A stretch of 64,000 nt of DNA from Leptobrachium leishanense (Eukaryota; Chordata; Amphibia; Anura; Megophryidae): NCBI GenBank assembly GCA_009667805.1, contig CM019071.1, positions 48,924,693 to 48,988,692 of the forward strand, read 5' to 3'. Of this stretch, positions 55,560-64,000 are shown in pieces (the first letter of the stretch is position 1; each line of letters starts with the position of its first letter). Position numbers and translations under genes: made by a program. The notes beneath the pieces were generated by a model, which was not told where the DNA came from, searched no databases, and worked only from the letters and a program-made list of their open reading frames with translations.

Positions 55560-55930
55560 CAGGATTACAGGGAGTGAGAGCAGCGTGACCTCACCCACAC
55601 AGTGAGTGATGTCATGTAATCACACACAGAACATGTGTTATTGCATCAGGCTGCAGTTACACCTCTCTGTCGCTAGGTGTCAGCACAGCGGGAGATATTG
55701 AGAAATTCCCGGCGTGAGGTCCTCTTTTAGCTGCCCGGGGCACGCCTGCATCAACATTATGTATAACAGCCTATCCCACGCTTCATTAAACCTGATCACG
55801 ACATAGAAATCCCTAAAATACGTCATTCTAACGACTCATTTCGCCGTGTTTCAAGGTTTTGTGAGGAAACGCACCTTTCTTTGCACAGTGTTATATCCGG
55901 GGCAGCTAAGTGTGGGCTAGCGAGGGTCCT
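55560..55930. other. Spacer upstream of the VARS1 promoter
   Basis: No repeat family or gene recognised. Confidence 0.4.
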
Positions 55931-56033
55931 TCGGATTGACACGGTAACGGCGGATGCAGGAAGTGGGAGGCAATACACGTGTGTCACCGGAGTGACGTCA
56001 CTCCGGCGGATCTAAAGGATTCGGGACAACAAG
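55931..56033 (+). promoter_or_regulatory. vars1: Probable VARS1 promoter and noncoding exon 1
   Basis: The perfect 20-bp palindrome ccggagtgacgtcactccgg (55987-56006) centres on a TGACGTCA CRE/ATF site. It is followed by gggacaacaag and a strong donor gtgagg at 56034. It is on the right strand and 2 kb before the acceptor at 58022. I infer a noncoding first exon splicing to the coding exon that starts at 58023. Confidence 0.45.
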
Positions 56034-56499
56034 GTGAGGATGGAGAGAGTGGGTTATAAAAGGGGGAGGGCAGGAGTGAGAAGGACCCCCTGTGAGTGCC
56101 CGAGGGGAGAGCATGGCCGCCTCCTGCCTGTCACACAGCCGGCTGAATGGACAGAAAGGGAGAGTTTGAGGAGAGGGCAGCCATGCACACACCCTGCAGG
56201 GGATTTACCGGATTATCCAAACCTAAAATCATCTCTGCTGGTTTAACCCAGCTGTCAGGACACCTCCCAAGCGTCCCGATGCAGGAGGCACAGTCCCACT
56301 TCACTGTCCAGGTGTCTTTTCTTGTATAAAGAATACAACAACAATAATGAGTCTCTAAACAAGGGATCTCAATCTCCAGGTCCCCTAAAATCCATGCTGG
56401 GGGCCTACAATTCTTTGAACTCTTCAGATGGGCCAGAGAATCATGGGAGTTGTAGTTCAGGATCATTGCAGTAGTTGCTAGCCATTTATCAAATTTAAA

Positions 56500-56930
56500 G
56501 GGATGCTCTACTCATCACTTTATCCATTTAAAGTGCTCGGGATGTGAGGAGTGACCCCCTTCTCCCCCTCCAGCACCCCCCGATCTGCTAAAATCGTGGG
56601 GTGAAGTGGAGGAGTTTCCTCCACCCAGCATCACCAGCAGCTGGGATTTTTGAATTTCCCGGCTGCCGGTCACCAGATCGGTCATTTCTGTGAGAGTCCC
56701 GTAGCGCTGCGCAATTTGCGTTTCCTACGCTACGCAAGTTGTATAGGAGAGCAAATTGTGCAGAAAAGCTCCAGGGACTTTCAGGTTTGGGATCTCCTGA
56801 GCTGAAGTGGAGGAGCAGGGCGCGGCGAGCGAGAAAAGGTGAGGAAGATCACCCGAAATAAAAAAAAACAATCGGGCAGAGGCTGTCAGCAGGATCTGCT
56901 CATTTACTTAAGGGCAAAAGCAAGGCGCCT
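56500..56930. repeat. Dispersed GC-rich repeat, copy 3
   Basis: gaagtggaggagtttcctcc and tttgaatttcccggctgcc as at 23440; ends with gcagaggctgtcagcaggat. Confidence 0.6.
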
Positions 56931-58022
56931 CTATTTGTAATCGCGTATCCCTGTAATAAACCGCTCGGCTTATCTGCTAAATGACATTTCTTTTGATATA
57001 AATGGCCTCGATAGGTCCCGATGCGCAAAGATCAGGAGGTGAGGAATTCTGCCCCCACTCACAGCTTCAGCCGCTTCACATAACGATTTGGGCCAAAAAA
57101 TAAGGGAATCGAGGCATAAGAGCAGCTTTTATTATATGAACATTGGTGGTGCTGGCAACGTTTCAGCCAAGAATGGCCTTTGTCAAGCCCAGAGGCCGAA
57201 ACGTTGCCATTGGAGCGCCTGATAGGCCGGCAATATAAGAGACGACACTTTGTATATTTGCTGTAACGTGGGTGTGTAGTCACAGGACGCCTCGATCCAC
57301 ACGATGGAACTAAACCTGAAGACCGCGCAGCACCAGGTATGCCCCAGTAGCACCGGGACCAATCCTGGTGGAATGAAAGCTCTCCTGGATTCCCGATGGG
57401 TCATGATGTCATGTGAAATGTATAAAAATAGCTGTGTATCTGGCTCCGCCTCCAGCGCCGTGTTGCGAGACGCCTGTGTCTCTCTCTGGCGTCCTGCCAT
57501 GTTGTACTTTTGTATGAGGGACTCTGCGGCTGAGGAGATGAATGGGGGGAAAATGGCTAAACGTGTCACCGAGCCGGTGGATGAAGGGGACAAACGTCCT
57601 GGGACTGAACAAACGCGTTGGAGAGTAAGTCGGTATGGGATACAGACTGGTGCGAGGCCTGCAGTGAGCCTGCATCTGCTGAGTAAGGGCGTCGAGGACG
57701 CCTGGGGCCATTTGGTGATGGATTGCGGTGGGAGGGATCCCGGTGACTCTCTAAGCCATAATGAGAAGGGATGCCTGAGCGAGCCGTCACGTAATCGGGG
57801 AATGGAGGATGAGGTCAGTAACTGGGCGAGCTGCTCCGAGGATGGATGGCGGCATGTGAGGAGCGAGGAACGGCGAGAAGAACCTGTGAGGAGAAGTGAA
57901 TGTGCTGGAGGGTGCTCAGAAATATGTGAGTGCGGGTGTACGAGGCGAGCGTCCGAGCGCAGAGGCTTGAGGTGAAAGTGATTGTGACAGCTCGTCGATA
58001 TCTCACGTTTTCTCTTCTTGCA
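56931..58022. other. VARS1 intron 1 with repeat pieces
   Basis: Contains ggccgaaacgttgcc and its partner ggcaacgtttcagcc (57155-57210), a hairpin-like repeat. A 223-codon frame at 57304-57975 shows no known domain. It sits inside the inferred first intron. Confidence 0.4.
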
Positions 58023-58042
58023 GATCTGGTTCTCCCCGTGCG

Positions 58043-61000
58043 ATGGCGACCCTCTACCTTCCCCTCTCCTCCTCGACTGACCCTCGATGCCTTTTGGTGC
58101 GAATCTCCAGCAGGTTCTCGCCTCCGCCTCACCCCGATGTACGGGAGGTCGATTCCGGACCCTTAGGTTTACCCCTTCCCTGCTTACAGACCATCTCCTC
58201 CGGCTCGGTATGGGGGTCCTGGGCCATCTCTTACATGCTGGCCCCCGACGCTCTCTCCGGAAACGGAAGCTCCAGAAACTGCGCTCTCATCAAGCAGTGG
58301 GTCAACTACGCCGAGCTGGAGGTGCTGCCGGCCGCCTTCGGGGTGGAGTACTCGCAGGTACCAGTTCACTGATCTCTCTGTAGAGGAAACAATCTTTTAA
58401 GACAAAGCTGTCTCTTTTGTATGAAACGTAACGCGCTCTGTCTTGGTTCCAGGTGAAGGAGCGCTCTCTGACTGAGCTTCAGCGGATCCTGGAGGTCCTG
58501 GACAGTCACCTGAAAGTGCGCACCTACCTGGTGGGCGAACGGGTCAGCCTCGCTGACATTGCCGTGTCCTGCTGTCTCATCCAGCCCTACATCAAGGTAC
58601 GTCCTCCCTCGTTATGTGATGGGGGTCTGGATACATTGTTACTGTTTCTGTTCCGTAAATCCTTGGGGATTCTTTTTATTCCGTTATTATGAACGTACGC
58701 CGAACAAGCAGAGGTTCTGGTCTCTAGATGGTGGTGCTGGGGGGATTAGCAGACCGGATCCCACCCTCAGAGGGTCAAAGGTTATGTGGGATTCCTAAAC
58801 GATTTCTGATTGGCTTGGGAGAAAGGTGGTTTTTTTTTCGTCTCCAAAAGCCTCTCGCCTCTTTAAAGGGCCGTTCCCTAACCTCCGAATTACACTGAAT
58901 GGGGCGATTCGTCTGCACTAAGCTGTCAGGTAACCAAATACAGGCGAATTGACGGTGAGATACGGTGCAATTCACTACCGTTCGGTCAGAACAGCAAAAT
59001 GGGGGTGAAATGCCCTGATTTTTGGTGTTTTGAATTCGACAGGTTTAATCAGGCGAATTCCATAGTATTCAATGTAAAAATAAATAAATAGAATCTCTTT
59101 TTTTTTTTTTTTTAACCTCCCATGCGATATTCCAGAGTGTGGCTCGAGGTTAAATTTCAGTACTGAAAGCGGTAACTCTGAGCCACGCTCGGGCTGATAC
59201 ATACCTGTCCCTGCGTTCCCTCGAGCTCCTCCCGCGGTCACCTCCGTCCGATCGCGGCAGTGTCCTGCTTTTTTCTAATTTTAACGCTTATTGAGGATAT
59301 TTGACACCATTTATAGAACTGAAAGGGTTAAATCAAAAAAATCACCCTAGAAAGACAAAGGATAATCTACATGTTAGGAACGAAGTGAAATATTAACCCC
59401 TCGATGCAATCATTCAAATAAAGGGGGTGCGCGCGCAACGACTCCCCGGTGGTGGGGGATTAAAGTCCTGCCTCTGCATCGACACTTTGTATTCTGTTTA
59501 TTCGTCGTCTTGTACTTTGTTTCGCGCTCAGGTGCTGCCGCCCTCCACTAGCCTGAAGCTCCCGAACGTCACCCGCTGGTTCTTGACCTGTGTAAATCAG
59601 CACCAGTTTAAGGAGGTCCTGGGGGAGGTGGCGCTGTACACCCCAGGTAAGAGTATATGTATGTGCGCAAAGGGAATGAGAACCGTGTGTACAGATGCGG
59701 TTATGCAGGGCCTTAACCCCTTCACTACCAAGTAATGTTTTATTTTTTTTTCTCTTCAAAAAATCCGCCGCCAGGAACCGGTCGTTGGTGGGGGGGTGAA
59801 AACGAGTCGTTGGTGGGGGGGTGAAAACGAGTCGTTGGTGGGGGGGTGAAAACGAGTCGTTGGTGGGGGGGGGTGAAAACGAGTCGTTGGTGGGGGGGTG
59901 AAAACGAGTCGTTGGTGGGGGGGTGAAAACGAGTCGTTGGTGGAGGGGGGGGGGTGAAAACGAGTCGTTGGTGGAGGGGGGGTGAAAACGAGTCGTTGGT
60001 GGAGGGGGGGGTGAAAACGAGTCGTTGGTGGAGGGGGGGGTGAAAACGGGTCGTTGGTGGAGGGGGGGGGGTGAAAACGGGTCGTTGGTGGAGGGGGGGG
60101 TGAAAACGGGTCGTTGGTGGAGGGGGGGGTGAAAACGGGTCGTTGGTGGAGGGGGGGGTGAAAACGGGTCGTTGGTGGAGGGGGGGGGTGAAAACGGTCG
60201 TTGGTGGAGGGGGGGGGTGAAAACGGGTCGTTGGTGGAGGGGGGGTGAAAACGGGTCGTTGGTGCGGGGGGGTGAAAACGGGTCGTTGGTGGAGGGGGGG
60301 GTGAAAACGGGTCGTTGGTGCGGGGGGGTGAAAACGGGTCGTTGGTGGAGGGGGGGGGGTGAAAACGGGTCGTTGGTGGAGGGGGGGTGAAAACGGGTCG
60401 TTGGTGGAGGGGGGGTGAAAACGGGTCGTTGGTGGAGGGGGGGGTGAAAACGGGTCGTTGGTGGAGGGGGGGGTGAAAACGGGTCGTTGGTGGAGGGGGG
60501 GGTGAAAACGGGTCGTTGGTGGAGGGGGGGTGAAAACGGGTCGTTGGTGGAGGTGAAAACGGGTCGTTGGTGGAGGGGGGGTGAAAACGGGTCGTTGGTG
60601 GAGGGGGGGGTGAAAACGGGTCGTTGGTGGAGGGGGGGGGGTGAAAACGGGTCGTTGGTGGAGGGGGGTGAAAACGGGTCGTTGGTGGAGGGGGGGTGAA
60701 AACGGGTCGTTGGTGGAGGGGGGGTGAAAACGGGTCGTTGTGGAGGGGGGGGGTGAAAACGGGTCGTTGGTGGAGGGGGGGTGAAAACGGGTCGTTGGTG
60801 GAGGGGGGGTGAAAACGGGTCGTTGGTGGAGGGGGGGGTGAAAACGGGTCGTTGGTGGAGGGGGGGGTGAAAACGGGTCGTTGGTGGAGGGGGGGTGAAA
60901 ACGGGTCGTTGTGGAGGGGGGGTGAAAACGGGTCATTGGTGGAGGGGGGGTGAAAACGGGTCGTTGGTGGAGGGGGGGGTGAAAATGGGTCGTTGGTGGA

Positions 61001-62379
61001 GGGGGGGGTGAAAATGGGTCGTTGGTGGAGGGGGGGTGAAAAGAAACGGGTCTGACGAGGAAGTGTGCATGAACTTGAGGGGGTGAGAGACAATGCATTG
61101 AATGTGGGTTGATGGGGGATCTGGGGTGTTTTAGGAGGGGGCAGAGACCACCCGGACTGTCTCTTACTCACACATGTTAAATCATTGTACGCTGGGTGGG
61201 TTGGATACACAGAGCAGTAACGTACAAACGCTTTGATGCTGCGCTCTCATAAAGCCGGAGTAATGTGCTGTGATGCCATAAAATGATTCTATTCAATGTT
61301 ATGTGTCACTCGTCTAATAGTAACCCCCAAACTAATGAGAAATGACTCCGTGCTGAGTGCGTGCCTCCGTATAATAATGTGCTGAGTGCGTGCCTCCGTA
61401 TAATAAGGCGCTGAGTGCTTGCCTCCGTATAATAATTCGCTGAGTGCTTGCCTCCGTATAATAAGGCGCTGAGTGCGTGCCTCCGTATAATAAGGCGCTG
61501 AGTGCGTGCCTCCGTATAATAAGGCGCTGAGTGCGTGCCTCCGTATAATAAGGCGCTGAGTGCGTGCCTCCGTATAATAAGGCGCTGAGTGCGTGCCTCC
61601 GTATAATAAGGCGCTGAGTGCGTGCCTCCGTATAATAAGGCGCTGAGTGCGTGCCTCCGTATAATAAGGCGCTGAGTGCGTGCCTCCGTATAATAAGGCG
61701 CTGAGTGCGTGCCTCCGTATAATAAGGCGCTGAGTGCGTGCCTCCGTATAATAAGGCGCTGAGTGCGTGCCTCCGTATAATAAGGCGCTGAGTGCGTGCC
61801 TCCGTATAATAAGGCGCTGAGTGCGTGCCTCCGTATAATAAGGCGCTGAGTGCGTGCCTCCGTATAATAAGGCGCTGAGTGCGTGCCTCCGTATAATAAG
61901 GCGCTGAGTGCGTGCTCCGTATAATAAGGCGCTGAGTGCGTGCCTCCGTATAATAAGGCGCTGAGTGCGTGCCTCCGTATAATAAGGCGCTGAGTGCGTG
62001 CCTCCGTATAATAAGGCGCTGAGTGCGTGCCTCCGTATAATAAGGCGCTGAGTGCGGGCCTCCGTATAATAAGGCGCTGAGTGCGGGCCTCCGTATAATA
62101 AGGTGCTGAGTGCGTGCCTCTTTATGATAAGGTGCAGAGCGCACAGCTCTTTATAAGGTGCAGAGTGCGGCTGATGCTGCGCATTAGATGATGGAGGCGT
62201 CTGATAATCAAAGCTTTGATGTTTTTATATATTGCCCCTCCGTAGGCTCCGGCATCCCCTCCCCCGTTGCCCCCCCAGCCAAAACACCGGCTCAGCTCAA
62301 GAAAGACGCCAAGAAGAAAGAGAAGCTGGAGAAATTCCTGCAGAAGCAGGACAAGCTGAAGGACCAGCAGCAGACCGAG
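58043..62379 (+). CDS. vars1: Valyl-tRNA synthetase, N-terminal exons (partial)
   Basis: Coding exons 58043-58357, 58453-58596, 59532-59646 and 62246-62379, with GT/AG borders and agreeing phases, make 236 codons; the gene continues right of the window. The first coding exon opens at 58023 (acceptor cttcttgcag) and the ATG gives [11 protein letters not shown]. The product so far is the glutathione-S-transferase-like domain of vertebrate VARS ([71 protein letters not shown]). The charged linker [18 protein letters not shown] follows. The GST-like domain tethers the enzyme to the eEF1 complex. The catalytic class I domain (HIGH, KMSKS) lies beyond. LSM2 and VARS1 share strand, as in tetrapod class III regions. 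No lesions. Confidence 0.92.
58830..59110 (-). repeat. A/T-rich dispersed repeat, copy 3 (reverse), in VARS1 intron
   Basis: gaaatgccctgatttttggt and gcgaattccatagtattcaatg are the reverse of words at 38300-38370 and 39370-39440. Confidence 0.6.
59775..61045. repeat. G-rich minisatellite in VARS1 intron
   Basis: About 44 units of 26-31 bp: gtgaaaacgggtcgttggtg followed by a G-run of 5-11. The strand is strongly purine-skewed. Left units have acgag, later ones acggg. The proline-rich minus-strand frames of up to 484 codons are artefacts. Confidence 0.95.
61046..61350. other. Unique intron sequence between two arrays
   Basis: Intronic; nothing recognised. Confidence 0.5.
61365..62125. repeat. 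Minisatellite, 29 bp unit, about 26 copies, in VARS1 intron
   Basis: Cores ataataaggcgctgagtgcg and tgcctccgt. Nearly identical units; the edges show variants (ttcgctg, gcgggcc). It ends about 120 bp before the next exon. Confidence 0.95.
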
Positions 62380-62464
62380 GTGAGCCACGTCATCTCCAAA
62401 GCCTTAGAAATCCCACCTCTGCCTCCACGTCTCGTCCTGTTTAACCAAACCGCGCTGCTTTTAC

Positions 62465-64000
62465 TCGTGCCGCGGCTTCCCCCACGTGCTCCTAACGTGC
62501 CACGTTTTCCTGACGTGCCGCGGCTACCCCCGCGTGTTCCTGACGTGCCGCGGCTTCCCCCGCGTGTTCCTGACGTGCCGCGGCTTCCCCCGCGTGTTCC
62601 TGACGTGCCGCGGCTTCCCCCGCGTGTTCCTGACGTGCCGCGGCTTCCCCCGCGTGTTCCTGACGTGCCGCGGCTTCCCCCGCGTGTTCCTGACGTGCCG
62701 CGGCTTCCCCCGCGTGTTCCTGACGTGCCGCGGCTTCCCCCGCGTGTTCCTGACGTGCCGCGGCTTCCCCCGCGTGTTCCTGACGTGCCGCGGCTTCCCC
62801 CGCGTGTTCCTGACGTGCCGCGGCTTCCCCCGCGTGTTCCTAACGTGCCACGTGTTCCTGACGTGCCGCGGCTTCCCCATGTGTTCCTGACGTGCCGCAG
62901 CTTCCCCCGTGTGTTCCTAACGTGCCACGTGTTCCTGACGTGCCGCAGCTTCCCCCGTGTGTTCCTAACGTGCCACGTGTTCCTGACGTGCCGCGGCTTC
63001 CCCCGCGTGTTCCTGACGTGCCGCGGCTTCCCCCGCGTGTTCCTGACGTGCCGCGGCTTCCCCCGCGTGTTCCTGACGTGCCGCGGCTTCCCCCGTGTGT
63101 TCCTAACGTGCCACGTGTTCCTGACGTGCCGCAGCTTCCCCCGCGTGTTCCTGACGTGCCGCGCCTTCCCCCGCGTGTTCCTGACGTGCCGCGGCTTCCC
63201 CCGCGTGTTCCTGACGTGCCGCGGCTTCCCCCGCGTGTTCCTGACGTGCCGCGGCTTCCCCCGCGTGTTCCTGACGTGCCGCGGCTTCCCCCGCGTGTTC
63301 CTGACGTGCCGCGGCTTCCCCCGTGTGTTCCTGACGTGCCGCGGCTTCCCTTGCGTGTTCCTGACGTGCCGCGGCTTCCCTTGCGTGTTCCTGACGTGCC
63401 GCGGCTTCCCCCGCGTGTTTCTGACGTGCCGCGGCTTCCCCGCGTGTTCCTGACGTGCCGCGGCTTCCCCCGCGTGTTCCTGACGTGCCGCGGCTTCCCC
63501 GCGTGTTCCTGACGTGCCGCGGCTTCCCCCGCGTGTTCCTGACGTGCCGCGGCTTCCCCGCGTGTTCCTGACGTGCCGCGGCTTCCCCCGCGTGTTCCTG
63601 ACGTGCCGCGGCTTCCCCCGCGTGTTCCTGACGTGCCGCGGCTTCCCCCGCGTGTTCCTGACGTGCCGCGGCTTCCCCCGCGTGTTCCTGACGTGCCGCG
63701 GCTTCCCCCGCGTGTTCCTGACGTGCCGCGGCTTCCCCCGCGTGTTCCTGACGTGCCGCGGCTTCCCCGCGTGTTCCTGACGTGCCGCGGCTTCCCCCGC
63801 GTGTTCCTGACGTGCCGCGGCTTCCCCCGCGTGTTCCTGACGTGCCGCGGCTTCCCCCGCGTGTTCCTGACGTGCCGCGGCTTCCCCCGCGTGTTCCTGA
63901 CGTGCCGCGGCTTCCCCCGCGTGTTCCTGACGTGCCGCGGCTTCCCCCGCGTGTTCCTGACGTGCCGCGGCTTCCCCCGCGTGTTCCTGACGTGCCGCAG
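62465..64000. repeat. Minisatellite, 30 bp unit, running off the window
   Basis: About 50 units with cores gcggcttcccccgcgtgttc and ctgacgtgcc, starting about 85 bp after the exon ending at 62379. A shorter variant containing cacgtgttcc is interspersed between 62840 and 63130. The array occupies nearly all visible sequence of this intron. Confidence 0.95.

Noticed and set aside
57304..57975. 223-codon frame upstream of VARS1, starting MELNLKTAQHQ
   Set aside because: No recognisable domain. A gt follows the first 11 codons, but splicing to 58023 would not be in the VARS1 frame; likely chance.
59740..61210. Proline-rich 452- and 484-codon frames on the minus strand
   Set aside because: By-products of the G-rich intronic minisatellite in VARS1; no start context or domain.
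62188..63780. Frames of VPRLPPRVPD / FLTCRGFPRV repeats
   Set aside because: Read-through from the VARS1 exon at 62246-62379 into the 30-bp array; the exon ends at the gt at 62380.

Overview
The window reads as nuclear DNA of a vertebrate, most likely a frog. The evidence is spliced genes with GT/AG introns, vertebrate LSM2 and valyl-tRNA synthetase exons, CR1/L2- and Rex1-type LINEs, Tc1, hAT and Harbinger-like DNA transposons, tRNA-derived SINEs, and the repeated 'cagcgctgcggaatatg' LINE tail that is common in anuran genomes. Species cannot be told from sequence alone. The gene order HSP70 - LSM2 - VARS1 matches the MHC class III block of tetrapods, so I read this as an amphibian MHC class III segment swollen by mobile elements and tandem repeats.

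Layout. 1-13390: a gamma-like endogenous retrovirus on the minus strand. Its 5' LTR is at 12849-13390, its gag, pro and RT are decayed, and it runs off the left edge. It is split by two closely related CR1/L2-type LINEs in opposite orientations (911-5284 minus, 7369-10903 plus). The first landed with a 10-bp target duplication on the codons of the RT catalytic YVDD box. 13490-15015: an alternating inverted-repeat array interrupted by a hAT-type element (8-bp TSD) that carries an E-box minisatellite and a large hairpin. 15684-17587: an intronless HSP70 pseudogene (minus), followed upstream by a 3.1-kb GAGCTC-containing satellite that flips orientation near 17930. 20880-25490: CpG-rich promoter and the intact five-exon LSM2 gene (plus). 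25780-33320: a seven-exon secreted F-type-lectin-like (FTP domain) gene (minus), converging on LSM2. Its last intron is almost wholly a nest of transposons (26080-29864). 33600-47100: MITEs, two more Tc1 elements (one with a transposase broken by a single-base frameshift), SINEs, and a decayed immunoglobulin V-like exon near 42900. 47130-53130: microsatellite and two long minisatellites. 53140-55560: MITEs and a Rex1-like LINE end. 55930-64000: promoter and first four coding exons of valyl-tRNA synthetase (plus), with three long minisatellites in its introns. The gene continues past the right edge.

Only LSM2, the FTP gene and VARS1 look functional as genes. LSM2 serves U6 snRNP and mRNA decay, VARS1 charges tRNA-Val, and the FTP protein looks secreted. 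They share a neighbourhood, not a pathway. Tandem arrays make up roughly a fifth of the window and generate many long but meaningless open frames.
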